Below, one piece after another: positions 21,348-29,092 of a DNA stretch of 29,092 bases; positions within the stretch are counted from its first letter, which is position 1; every line of letters begins with the position of its first letter. The notes under the pieces were generated by a model, which was not told where the DNA came from, did not search any database, and was given only the letters and a program-made list of their open reading frames with translations. Origin of the DNA: an uncultured Collinsella sp. (GTDB taxonomy: Bacteria; Actinomycetota; Coriobacteriia; Coriobacteriales; Coriobacteriaceae); the NCBI GenBank assembly GCA_902478935.1, contig CABSMV010000006.1, positions 1 to 29,092 of the forward strand, in the 5' to 3' direction. The translations under genes and the position numbers were made by a program.

Positions 21348-23513
21348 CTATGAACGGGCGCATTCCGCAACGTGCGAATCGAGCCATTCGATATCCTCGG
21401 CAAGATGTGCCACGCCCAGATGGTGTTCACCCGGACACACCTCGTGCCGCAGGCCATCTCTGCGACCCAGCAACTTGTAGGCATCGCGCACGATCTCGAG
21501 CTGCTCGTCAACATTTTTCAGCCCGCGCGAACCGTTCAGATGATCCTCTTCGCAGCTTTGCACCAGCAGCGGATGCGGCGCGATGAGCGAGGCAATATCG
21601 CCCATGTCGAGTAAGCGCCAAAGTCCGGGCGTGTAGTTGCAGCTGCAATTGCCATTGAGATGTAGCAGCGAATCATCGACACCGTACAGATAGCCCGAGA
21701 CAAACGCCTTGCGCACACGCGGGTCGAGTGCGGCCAGGTACAACGTCATGTAGCCGCCACCCGAAAAACCAAAGCAACCCAGGTCATCCATGGCAATGTC
21801 GCCGCGCGCCTCCAAGTAATCGATCAAGCGCATGTTGTCCCAGACGTTGAGGCCCGCGACCGTAAGACCCAGTGGCTCGGCCATACGTGCTTGATTCAGA
21901 CACGTACCGCGCAGGTAGCTGTTCTCGTCATCGCCCTGACCCTTCCAGTCCCGACGGTATCCCCAACCGCGCGCATCAGGGCAGACGGTCACGTATCCCA
22001 TGCGTGCCAAACGCAGACCGTAGTCGTAATTGAACTTACGCACGGCATCATCGACAGCCGGCACGCCCGCAACACCGGCTACGCTTGCAGCACCCGCTCC
22101 CTGATGGCCATGCGGGCAGATATAACAGCGTTTGAGTCCCCGCTCATCAAGCTTAGGATGAGACGGTTCCAACAGGTAGAACGGCATCCAAACATCGCGC
22201 TCGACCTGCAACATCGCATGGGTGCGCACGATGCCGCCGGCAACCCGCACGCGGCTGAGCTCACGAATCTCAATCGGGACGCGGTCCATAAGCGAAAGGC
22301 CCAAAACATCGTACAGACGAGTCCTGGTCGCAATCTTCCATGCCTCAAAATCTGCAGGAGTCTTGCCCGTAAAAGCAGCCGAACGCCCCTCGCGCTTCAG
22401 CCGGGCACGCAGCGCAGGTTCGTCTTCGCAGTACGTCTCGATGTGCACGGTGCGGCCGTTGGCAGACAGTTCAGCCGTCTCAACCGCATCACCGTCGCCG
22501 CCCTCGGGATCCCAGCCATCCCCACCGGCAAGCACCTGCTCGCGAGCGTACCCGGCGGCAGCCATCACATCGAGTTCATTCGCCCACGGCACCCAGCCGG
22601 TAGTATCACCCGCCGGCCCATGCAGAATCGCGCCAGCATACTGCACGCAGTTGTGTGCCGCCGGCTTATTCCAATCCCACCAGCCTTCGCGCTTGACATG
22701 TCGCCCCAGCCAGCAATCGATCAGCACAGTTTGCGCCCATTCGCGCCAAGGACGACCCAGGTAGACCGAATCCGGCGCCACGCCATCCGGAGCTGTAAAC
22801 GAACAGCCGTGGAACACAAAGCCGTGCGGCTCGCCTTCGGGCGTCGACGCCGCCGTCACGTAGCCGTTCACGTCCATATCGCGGTTGAGCGAGCGAATCT
22901 CGCACCCCTCAAAGTAGGCACGCGCGCCGCCAAAGATAAAGTCGACATCGCCCTCGATCCGGCAACGTCGAAAATACTGGCGCCCCACCCGGCGCGGCGC
23001 ATACTGTTTGGGTCCTATAAACCCGCCCGGTTTGGCCTCATACGGCGGCAGCGGACCCAAAAACAGCGTGTCTTGGTGTCCCTTAATGCAGCAGGCATCG
23101 ACAACCAGACGGTCGCCATCAGCATACAGGGCAATCGCCTGACCGACCTCGCGCCCATCGCCCGCATCGTTTTCGATCGTGAGGTTCTCGAGCCGTACGT
23201 CGTCGGCATCGACCAAAACGGTATAGGTCCTAAACGTGCCGAGCGTGCCGTCGACGCCCGAGCCGTCCTCCGAAGGCATCTTGGCACCCAGGCTGCCCAC
23301 GATACGCACGCTGTCGGCCGTCTCTCCCTCAATCGTCACATGCGAGCGACGAATCTCGACCCGTTCGCGGTACTCACCCGGCTCGATATGGATTGTCACC
23401 GGCCGTCCGTCATTCGGACAGGATTCGTCAATTGCCTCCAAGACCTTAGAGATACTGTGATATGTCCCCGCACGCTCGAGCGAAACCTCAAAAAATCGTC
23501 TCTCACTCATCAT
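21348..23513 (-). CDS. Pectinesterase (CE8) fused to an alpha/beta-hydrolase
   Basis: 721 residues, about twice a normal pectin methylesterase. Residues 1-310 are a CE8 right-handed beta-helix: GQAIAL (Gln125), GHQDTLFLG (Asp148), GDVDFIFGGARAYFEGCEI (Asp191) and YLGRPWREWAQTVLID (Arg254, Trp256). Residues about 350-721 are an alpha/beta-hydrolase of the acetyl-esterase type: CYICPHGHQGAG, VCPDARGWGYRRDW, the nucleophile elbow GFSGGGYMT (Ser584), and a C-terminal GEHHLG (His697/698). The enzyme probably removes methyl groups with one domain and acetyl or methyl groups with the other. No signal peptide precedes the CE8 domain, unlike secreted pectinesterases, so it should act on imported oligosaccharides. 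Start is ATG 23513 or the adjacent 23510, after GAAAGGA. Confidence 0.88.
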   Translation of the reverse strand: MMSERRFFEVSLERAGTYHSISKVLEAIDESCPNDGRPVTIHIEPGEYRERVEIRRSHVTIEGETADSVRIVGSLGAKMPSEDGSGVDGTLGTFRTYTVLVDADDVRLENLTIENDAGDGREVGQAIALYADGDRLVVDACCIKGHQDTLFLGPLPPYEAKPGGFIGPKQYAPRRVGRQYFRRCRIEGDVDFIFGGARAYFEGCEIRSLNRDMDVNGYVTAASTPEGEPHGFVFHGCSFTAPDGVAPDSVYLGRPWREWAQTVLIDCWLGRHVKREGWWDWNKPAAHNCVQYAGAILHGPAGDTTGWVPWANELDVMAAAGYAREQVLAGGDGWDPEGGDGDAVETAELSANGRTVHIETYCEDEPALRARLKREGRSAAFTGKTPADFEAWKIATRTRLYDVLGLSLMDRVPIEIRELSRVRVAGGIVRTHAMLQVERDVWMPFYLLEPSHPKLDERGLKRCYICPHGHQGAGAASVAGVAGVPAVDDAVRKFNYDYGLRLARMGYVTVCPDARGWGYRRDWKGQGDDENSYLRGTCLNQARMAEPLGLTVAGLNVWDNMRLIDYLEARGDIAMDDLGCFGFSGGGYMTLYLAALDPRVRKAFVSGYLYGVDDSLLHLNGNCSCNYTPGLWRLLDMGDIASLIAPHPLLVQSCEEDHLNGSRGLKNVDEQLEIVRDAYKLLGRRDGLRHEVCPGEHHLGVAHLAEDIEWLDSHVAECARS

Positions 23514-23564
23514 CAGTCACCGCGTCCTTTCGTCGTAGACCGTCTACGTTGCAGTTTCGGCATA

Positions 23565-23608
23565 TAAAAAGTTCGCGCAATGGGTCGGGAAGGCCCTGCC
23601 CATCGCGC
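23565..23608 (-). terminator. Possible terminator of the GH28 gene
   Basis: On the minus strand, GCGCGATGGG (23608-23599) pairs with CCCATTGCGC (23584-23575) with one mismatch and extra inner GC pairs, followed by GAACTTTTT. It lies between the GH28 stop and the CE8 fusion start. Confidence 0.55.
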
Positions 23609-23647
23609 GCCGCGACATACCGAATGTAATTGTTTAGGAGCAAACGC

Positions 23648-25243
23648 CTACGCACGGATAACCTTGTCGACGTTCTGGAGCTGCAGTTCCTCGCCGTCCT
23701 GGCCCTCGATCACCACATTTTGCAGGTCGAGTACCTTGACGTTTTGCGCGATGATGCCCTGACGCACCATGGGCTCAACGCCACAGGCCATGGCCGGAAC
23801 AAAGGGCTCGGCATCCGGCGCGAAGGTCACGTGGACATCCTGGAACGTCAGACGCGTTACTTTACTCTCGGGCAGACCCGTGATATAGGCCGCGGCAGCA
23901 TGGCAGTTGGTGGCCTCGATATCGCAAAACGTCGTGGCACCAAAGCCGGGCGTGCGGTCGTCGACAGGCAGCGCCTCGCGAGACTGCACGTAATCGGTCT
24001 TGCCGTCCTTGTCACAGAAGTAGAAGGAGTTGACCACGAAGGGCGTGAGCACCTCGTCCATGCGAATGTGCTCAAAGGTAATGCCCTCGTTGACGGCATC
24101 CTTGCCGCGCCCGCGGCGGGTCTTGACGCGCAGGCCGCGGTCGGTGCGCTCAAAGAGGCACTTGCTCACGGTAAGGTCCTTGATGCCGCCGGCGGCCTCT
24201 GAACCCAGGACCACGGCGCCGTGACCATCGTGCATGTAGCAGTGAGAGATCAGCACGTCGTGCGTAGCGGGACGAAGCTCGGGCTCAATGCCCAGCTTGC
24301 CGCTCTTGATGGCGATGCAGTCATCGCCCACCGAGAACTGACAGCCAAGGATGCGGACAAAGCCGCAGCTCTCGGGATCGAAACCGTCGGTGTTGTGGGA
24401 GTTCTTGGGACCCTCGATCGACAGGCAAAGCGCGTCGACATGCTCGCACAGGACGGGATGGATATTCCACGCCGGGCTGTTGCGCACGGTAAAGCCGGCA
24501 AGGCTCACGTTTTGGCACTCGGACAGGAAGATCATGCGCGGACGGGCGACCTCGCGGCCCTCCTCGGGACGGAAGATGTTCTTAAAGTCCTTGTTCCACC
24601 AGTTGTCCTCGGCAAAATCGGTCTGACCGTCAATCGCGCCGCGACCATAGATGCACACGTCGTGCACGCCCAGACCCGTAAAGGTAGAGCAGTAGGTCGA
24701 GAAGCTCTCGCCCTCCCAGCGGCCCAGGGGCAGCATATCGGTGCCGACATACCCGGCACCCTCGTTGCCCGTGACCGTACCGGGGATGTAGGCAAGCGCC
24801 GCACGATCGTGGCGAGCCAGCAGCACCGCTCCCTCGGCGAGCTCGATGTTGATATTGCTCTTAAGGAAGAGGGACTTGATACGATAGCTGCCGGCGGGAA
24901 TCAGCACGCGGCCACCCTTGGGGCAGGCCATGATGGCAGCCTGGATGTTGGTGGTGTCATCATGCTCGGCATCGCCCTTGGCGCCACAGTCGCGAACGTT
25001 GATGGTAAAGGGCTCAGCCGGCGTGGTGACACCTACGCTCAGCTCACGCTCGCCACAAACAAAACGAACCAGGTTGCGCTTGCCGGGGGTCAGGCCGTCG
25101 ACATAGGTCTCGACCGTATTCGTGGTACCGGCGGGCTCGTCGTTGACAAAGATCTCCCACGTATCGGCGCAGGTAAAGTAACCGCCGTCGTCAAGCTCGA
25201 TAACCGCCGCGCGCGCGTTGCGCCAGATAACGTTCGTCTCCAT
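23648..25243 (-). CDS. GH28 polygalacturonase/exo-galacturonidase with N-terminal Fn3-like domain
   Basis: 531 residues from ATG 25243, preceded by GAGGGAG; a start five residues earlier is less likely. Residues 1-80 look like a fibronectin type III-like beta domain (WEIFVNDEPAGTTNTVETYV). The GH28 beta-helix follows with all four signature blocks: NTDG (284-287, Asp286), GDD (Asp307, Asp308), GHG (His341) and RVK (372-374). It hydrolyses alpha-1,4 bonds between galacturonic acids. The Fn3-like front and lack of a signal peptide are features of exo-acting, often cytoplasmic, GH28 enzymes. Galacturonate released here would enter the UxaB-UxaA route encoded at 27274-29053. Confidence 0.92.
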   Translation of the reverse strand: METNVIWRNARAAVIELDDGGYFTCADTWEIFVNDEPAGTTNTVETYVDGLTPGKRNLVRFVCGERELSVGVTTPAEPFTINVRDCGAKGDAEHDDTTNIQAAIMACPKGGRVLIPAGSYRIKSLFLKSNINIELAEGAVLLARHDRAALAYIPGTVTGNEGAGYVGTDMLPLGRWEGESFSTYCSTFTGLGVHDVCIYGRGAIDGQTDFAEDNWWNKDFKNIFRPEEGREVARPRMIFLSECQNVSLAGFTVRNSPAWNIHPVLCEHVDALCLSIEGPKNSHNTDGFDPESCGFVRILGCQFSVGDDCIAIKSGKLGIEPELRPATHDVLISHCYMHDGHGAVVLGSEAAGGIKDLTVSKCLFERTDRGLRVKTRRGRGKDAVNEGITFEHIRMDEVLTPFVVNSFYFCDKDGKTDYVQSREALPVDDRTPGFGATTFCDIEATNCHAAAAYITGLPESKVTRLTFQDVHVTFAPDAEPFVPAMACGVEPMVRQGIIAQNVKVLDLQNVVIEGQDGEELQLQNVDKVIRA

Positions 25244-25291
25244 GGGTTTCTCCCTCAAAAAGATGCTCTAAAGGCAAATTGTACGCTGTTG

Positions 25292-25335
25292 AAAAAGGGC
25301 CGTGCCTGCCGGCGGAATTCCGGTGGCACGGCCCT
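25292..25335 (-). terminator. Terminator of the transporter gene
   Basis: On the minus strand AGGGCCGTGCC (25335-25325) pairs perfectly with GGCACGGCCCT (25306-25296), with a further CCGG/CCGG pairing inside, then TTTTTC. It starts 24 bases after the transporter stop codon. Confidence 0.85.
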
Positions 25336-25358
25336 GTGATTTGGACGATATGTCGGCC

Positions 25359-26918
25359 TTACTCGGCGGGAGTTACGCTACCGTCCTGGAAGCCAACGTT
25401 GTTGTGGGCAAAGCAGTCCTCGTACTTAAAGCCGGAGAGCTCCTCGCAAAGCGCCTTGACCTCGGGCTTGACGTCGGCCATCTTGCCACCCTCCTTGACT
25501 CGGTGAATCTCGTCGCAAAGGACGTCGCACTGCTCCTTGTCGATCTTGATGCCGCGGGCAAGGACGGCCGCAAGCAGGAAGAAGCCGGCGCAGCCGATGA
25601 TCATGTAGCCGCAGATATACAGAGGCACGGTAGCGGGCTGGGTCACGGCGTCGCTATTGCCGGCGGTCTGAATGAAGCCGGAGGCAGCAAGGACGATAGC
25701 CCACACGTTGACGGCGATAGCCTGGGCGATCTGCTGGCAGAGCTGCTGCGCGGAGCTTTAGATGCCCTCGCGACGACGCAGGGTGATGAGCTCATCGACA
25801 TCGGGGATGTAGTTGAGCAGAACATCGGGCAGGTACTGGAAGCCGACGTAGAAGAACTTCCAGATGGCGAAGATGATGGGGTAGGCGATCATGGCGATGG
25901 CGACCGTGGAGGTGCCGTTGATCTGACCAAAGGCGAAGTAGTTGTAGGCAATGATGCATGCAGCGCAACCGACATTTGCGAGGTACCAAGACTTGTGGAA
26001 GCCCTTCTTGGCCATGAGGGCGACCCAGATGGCGGTGCAGACGATAGCGACGACCTTGCCAGGCATCTCCATCACGGACTCGTAGGACTTAGGAATCTGC
26101 AGGCAGTAGACGATGAAGAAGGACAGGCAGGCAGACCAGCAGGCAGCAGCGAGCTTCGTGGAGACCTGTGCGTACAGGACCTTGCGGAAGGACTTGTTGC
26201 GGAAGGTGGAGATAACGTCGATGAAGAACTTCTTGATACCCTCGCCGACGCTCTCGATCTTCTCCTGAGCGACCTCCTCGGGGGTGTGCTCCCACGTGGA
26301 CAGGTACACACAAAGCAGCGAGATTGCCATGACCGAAGCGTTGACCGTAGCGATGATGAAGTAGCTGAACGGGTTGGTCTCGCCGAAGGTGCCAAAGCCG
26401 AAGCCCACAAGTGCAGCCATCAGGAAGCCGGCGGCGTTACCAAAGAGATGCTTGTAGCCGGTGAGGTACGTACGCTCCTTAAAGTCGTCGGTCATCTCGA
26501 TGGTAAGCGGCGACAGGTTGGCGGTGCAGAACGTGTACGCGACGTTGTAGATCAGGTACAGCACAAAGTAGTACGGGAAGCCAAACGGCGTAGCCACGAA
26601 GATGAGCGGCTCGGCGATCATCATCGGGATGGCCAGCAAGATCCAGAAACGACGACGACCAAAGATGCGGCCAATCTTGGTGGCATAGAAGTTATCGGCC
26701 ACAAAGCCCATCAGCGGGCAAAGAATGGCGTTGACATAGATGGCAAACGAGCTGATCAGTGCAGCCTCGCCTGCGGACAGGCCACACTCCGTGGACAGGA
26801 ACAGCACCATGTAGCTGTGCGTAAAGGTCAGGGCACCGGAATTGAGCATACCGCCCATACCAAAGCCCAAGCGCGTCCAGAATGTGATCTTACGCTTTTT
26901 TCCGATCTTATTAGTCAT
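25359..26918 (-). pseudogene. GPH/MelB-type (MFS) sugar transporter interrupted by an in-frame TAA
   Basis: From ATG 26918 (after AGAGGGAG) the frame codes 386 residues, then TAA at 25760-25758, then 132 more residues in the same frame to 25359. Without the stop it would be a 519-residue carrier. GPH features are seen: FGMGGMLNSGALTF, CPLMGFVADNF, FGRRRFWILLAIP, the mid-loop EHTPEEV, and VDELITLRRREGI directly before the stop. That last motif is normally followed by Tyr or Phe, so TAA most likely replaced a Tyr codon. Hydrophobic segments continue after the stop (VWAIVLAASGFIQ; IIGCAGFFLLAAVLA). It is the only pectin-fragment importer in the window, under three GTGAACGTTCAC-type operators. 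It may be a true nonsense mutation or an assembly/sequencing error. No second start with a ribosome site is evident. Confidence 0.85.
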
Positions 26919-26941
26919 CGAGCTCCCTCTCTTTTCTCGAT

Positions 26942-26958
26942 TGTCTTGTAACAAGACA
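26942..26958. promoter_or_regulatory. Perfect 17-bp palindrome in the transporter leader
   Basis: TGTCTTGT-A-ACAAGACA, 24 bp upstream of the transporter start codon and separate from the GTGAACGTTCAC sites. It could be an operator for another regulator or a small leader hairpin. Confidence 0.5.
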
Positions 26959-26995
26959 GTTGAGTCCACACTGACATCTGTCTGCCCAGCGTTCA

Positions 26996-27050
26996 GGGTG
27001 AACGTTTAGCTAGATTATGCGCGATTCCTTACGAGAGGTGAACGTTCACT
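26996..27050 (-). promoter_or_regulatory. Promoter and paired operators of the transporter gene
   Basis: Operators GGTGAACGTTTA (26997-27008) and AGGTGAACGTTCACT (27036-27050) lie 40 bp apart centre to centre. Between them, on the minus strand, is CATAAT (27019-27014), a -10-like element whose -35 position (TTCACC) falls within the upstream operator. The downstream operator covers the expected transcription start. This arrangement predicts repression. Confidence 0.68.
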
Positions 27051-27155
27051 TGCATATTATCCCCGAACGGTCGATTTTTACCGCTGAACGGACACAATTG
27101 AGATCCTCACACCTATTTTCTGCTGGTAAGGGTGCCATGCTGGACAGCCATGAGA

Positions 27156-27170
27156 TAGGTGAACGTTTAT
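27156..27170. promoter_or_regulatory. Third operator-like site (AGGTGAACGTTTATC)
   Basis: A TGAACGTT site 121 bp upstream of the nearest transporter operator. It could support looping or serve the antisense direction. The rest of 27051-27205 shows no gene. Confidence 0.6.
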
Positions 27171-27205
27171 CAGATTTTCCAACATATTCACTTAACCACG
27201 AAACG

Positions 27206-27238
27206 AAAAAGCCCCGCCGGGAACACTCCCGACGGGGC
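27206..27238 (-). terminator. Rho-independent terminator of uxaBA
   Basis: On the minus strand GCCCCGTCGGGA (27238-27227) pairs with TCCCGGCGGGGC (27222-27211), 4-nt loop, then TTTTT. It lies 36 bases after the uxaA stop. Confidence 0.9.
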
Positions 27239-27273
27239 CGACGACATAGCGCTACGCTTGGGTGCATTTGCCA

Positions 27274-28758
27274 CTACAGGCAGACGCCGTCCTTCCAGAT
27301 ACTGATCTCGTGACAGCCACGGCGCTCGGCACTCGTGAGCTTACCGCTCGCCGTCTCCAGCACCAGCTGGTACAGATCGTAGGCAGCCTCGTCGAGCGTG
27401 CGCTCACCCGTGGCAATCACGCCGGCGTTAAAGTCCATCCAGTTTGCCTTGTGGTCGCACAAACGCTGATTGGTGAACACCTTGAGGGTAGGCGCCGGCG
27501 CGCCAAACGGTGTGCCGCGGCCGGTCGAGAACAGAATCACGTGGCAGCCGGCAGCCGTCAACGCCGTGGTGGATACCATGTCGTTGCCCGGACCACACAG
27601 CATGTTCAGGCCGTGTTTATTTGCCTGGCCGGCATACGGCAGCACGTCGACGATGGGGGCAGATCCGCCCTTTTGCACGCAGCCGCAGCTCTTGTCCTCG
27701 AGCGTGGTAATACCGCCGTCCTTGTTGCCGGGGCTCGGGTTCTCGTAGACGACCTCGCCGTGGCTAATAAAGTAGTCCTTAAAGCCATTGAGCATGTCGG
27801 AAGCGGCGTTAAAGACCTGCTCGTTCTCACAGCGATCGAGCAGGATACTCTCGGCGCCAAACATCTCGGGCACCTCGGTAAGCACCGACGTGCCGCCGCG
27901 GGCGACAACCATATCACTCACGCGACCGATCGTGGGATTGGCGGTAATGCCCGAAAGGCCGTCGGAGCCGCCGCACTTAAGTCCAATAACCAGCTCGGAA
28001 GCCGGGATGGGCTCGCGCTTGGCCTGCTTGGCGAGGTCTGCCAGCTCGGCCAGAATCTTGTGGCCCTCGATCTGCTCGTCGGCTACATCCTGGCAGGTGA
28101 GAAAACGAACGCGCTCGTGATCGAAGTCACCGAGCTCGTCGAGCACCTGCTGATGCGTGCAGTTCTCGCAACCGAGCGACAAGAACAGCACGCCCGCGGC
28201 GTTTGCGTGACGCGACAGTGCCACCAGCAGACGACGCGTCTGGGCATGGTCGGCGCCGGTCTGCGAGCAGCCAAAGGGATGCGGGAAGTAGTAAACACCC
28301 TCCAGCGAGCCATCGACCAGATCCTGGGCCTGCTCACACATGGCACGGGCGACTTCGTTGACACAGCCGACCGTGGGGATGATCCACAGCTCATTACGCG
28401 TCGCGGCACGACCGTCGGCGCGGCGGAAGCCCATAAAGGTCTCAGGCTCAACGGGATCCACGACCGGATGCGTGGGGTTGTAGGTGTACTCGACCTCGCC
28501 CGAAAGGTTGGTCTTCACATTGTGCGTGTGGAGCCACTGACCGGGCTGGACATCGCCCGTCACGTGTCCGATAGGAAGGCCGTACTTAATGACGTCCTCG
28601 CCGGCGGCAATCGAGCGCACCGCCATCTTATGGCCCTGCGGAATATCCTCCGCGGCCACGACCTCGCCCACCCCGGGAACCGCGACGGCGGTGCCCTTGG
28701 CAAGCGGCGACAGCGCGACGATCACGTTGTCGGCCGGATTGATCTGGATAGTGTTCAT
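27274..28758 (-). CDS. uxaA: Altronate dehydratase
   Basis: 494 residues, the expected length for UxaA. It dehydrates D-altronate to KDG, feeding KdgK at 3204. The N-terminal SAF-type domain (1 to about 95: MNTIQINPADNVIVALSPL, GHKMAVRSIAAGEDVIKYG, GDVQPGQWLHTHNV) is joined to the catalytic UxaA domain (FMGFRRADGRAATRNELWI; LSLGCENCTHQQ; GLKCGGSDGLSGITANP; DKSCGCVQKGG; FSTGRGTPFGAPAPTLKV). Conserved Cys and His residues in these blocks are the probable iron site. ATG 28758 follows AGGA. uxaB ends 81 bp upstream on the same strand, so they form a uxaBA operon ended by the terminator at 27206-27238. Confidence 0.95.
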   Translation of the reverse strand: MNTIQINPADNVIVALSPLAKGTAVAVPGVGEVVAAEDIPQGHKMAVRSIAAGEDVIKYGLPIGHVTGDVQPGQWLHTHNVKTNLSGEVEYTYNPTHPVVDPVEPETFMGFRRADGRAATRNELWIIPTVGCVNEVARAMCEQAQDLVDGSLEGVYYFPHPFGCSQTGADHAQTRRLLVALSRHANAAGVLFLSLGCENCTHQQVLDELGDFDHERVRFLTCQDVADEQIEGHKILAELADLAKQAKREPIPASELVIGLKCGGSDGLSGITANPTIGRVSDMVVARGGTSVLTEVPEMFGAESILLDRCENEQVFNAASDMLNGFKDYFISHGEVVYENPSPGNKDGGITTLEDKSCGCVQKGGSAPIVDVLPYAGQANKHGLNMLCGPGNDMVSTTALTAAGCHVILFSTGRGTPFGAPAPTLKVFTNQRLCDHKANWMDFNAGVIATGERTLDEAAYDLYQLVLETASGKLTSAERRGCHEISIWKDGVCL

Positions 28759-28839
28759 TGCAAATGGTCCTAACCCTACAGGTTGAGCAGAAGTCGAGAC
28801 GCGGGCACGCCGTCCCGCGCCCGCGCCTGCGCCGGAAAT

Positions 28840-29053
28840 TTACGCCTGAGCGTTGGCGAAGGCCTGCTTGGCACCCTCGGTGCGCACGACGGCGAGCGCA
28901 CTGACGACAAACTCCTCAAGACCGGCGATCTGCGTAAGGTCCTCGCCCCACATCTGCTCGTTGGTGAGCACGTCGTGCACCAGCTGGGCATCGTCGGCAC
29001 CGGCGTGGGCGGCGTAGAAATCGAGTACGAAGGCGTCGTCCTGAGCGGTGTAC
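28840..29053 (-). CDS. uxaB: Tagaturonate reductase, C-terminal fragment
   Basis: About 71 residues (YTAQDDAFVLDFYAAH to the TAA at 28840). The VHDVLTNEQMWGEDLTQIAGLEEFV wording is that of the C-terminal end of the mannitol dehydrogenase/UxaB family, and the position directly before uxaA fits tagaturonate reductase, which makes altronate with NADH. UxuB (fructuronate reductase) is a close alternative. The gene is cut at the contig end. The apparent ATG at 29082 and the residues MGSEMCIRDR are translated adapter and not part of the protein. Confidence 0.8.
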
Positions 29054-29092
29054 CTGTCTCTTATACACATCTCCGAGCCCACGAGACTCCTG
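29054..29092 (+). other. Illumina Nextera adapter read-through at the contig end
   Basis: CTGTCTCTTATACACATCT (29054-29072) is the Tn5 mosaic-end part of the Nextera adapter. It is followed by CCGAGCCCACGAGAC (29073-29087), the i7-side sequence, and then TCCTG, which would be the first bases of an index read. This is not genomic DNA. Confidence 0.97.

Noticed and set aside
21891..23567. 558-residue plus-strand frame opposite the pectinesterase fusion gene
   Set aside because: Antisense shadow; the sense strand holds complete CE8 and hydrolase motifs.
25758..25760. Recoding of the internal stop (selenocysteine or pyrrolysine)
   Set aside because: The codon is TAA, not TGA or TAG, and no recoding structure is evident; a nonsense change or sequence error is simpler.
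28759..28839. Separate promoter or operator between uxaB and uxaA
   Set aside because: The 81-bp gap has only a small GC-rich inverted repeat and no recognisable -10/-35 or operator; co-transcription is simpler.

Overview
This is a GC-rich stretch of bacterial chromosome. Gene style, a GlnR-like regulator beside a type I glutamine synthetase paralogue, and the mix of dense pectin/uronate genes with flavin oxidoreductases suggest a gut actinobacterium of the class Coriobacteriia (Collinsella-like). That placement is inference; no rRNA or marker gene is present. The last 39 bases (29054-29092) are Illumina Nextera adapter, so the right edge is the true end of an assembled contig at about 29053.

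Layout. 1-1814 (minus): a glutamine synthetase-like gene followed by a GlnR-like regulator cut by the window edge. 1949-5189: a LacI-type regulator divergent from kdgK-kdgA, which turn 2-keto-3-deoxygluconate (KDG) into pyruvate and glyceraldehyde 3-phosphate. 5190-5511: long palindromes. 5526-7386: a GntR regulator divergent from a YczE/YitT-like membrane protein gene whose upstream region copies the promoter, operator and RNA structures of the kdgK-kdgA locus. 7411-8712: a 10-bp tandem repeat and an orphan AAA ATPase. 8842-13017: a GntP permease and IlvD/Edd-family aldonate dehydratase, divergent from a GntR regulator. 13060-14835: an SDR dehydrogenase and an RpiB-type isomerase that process unsaturated uronate. 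14890-18254: two Fe-S/flavin oxidoreductases. 18357-26918 (minus): a pectin-oligosaccharide block with a TIM-barrel isomerase, GH105 hydrolase, SGNH esterase, a pectinesterase/alpha-beta-hydrolase fusion, GH28 galacturonidase and a GPH-type transporter interrupted by an in-frame stop. 27206-29053: uxaA and the 3' end of uxaB.

Together the genes describe uptake and cytoplasmic breakdown of pectin fragments. None of the pectin enzymes shows a signal peptide. GH28 and GH105 release galacturonate and unsaturated uronate; esterases strip methyl/acetyl groups. Galacturonate goes through UxaB/UxaA (UxaC is not in the window), unsaturated uronate through the DhuI/DhuD-like pair, and aldonates through the dehydratase; these routes meet at keto-deoxy sugar acids, with KdgK/KdgA finishing the uronate branch. 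Two palindromic operator families, CGAAACCGATTTCG and GTGAACGTTCAC, mark the KDG genes and the pectin genes respectively.

The most striking non-coding signal is a pair of structured leader RNAs, each present twice (3104-3161 with 6469-6526; 4314-4442 with 6548-6672). Their stems change in compensating pairs while loops and joining segments stay fixed, so they look like real cis-regulatory RNAs of KDG metabolism; I do not recognise them.
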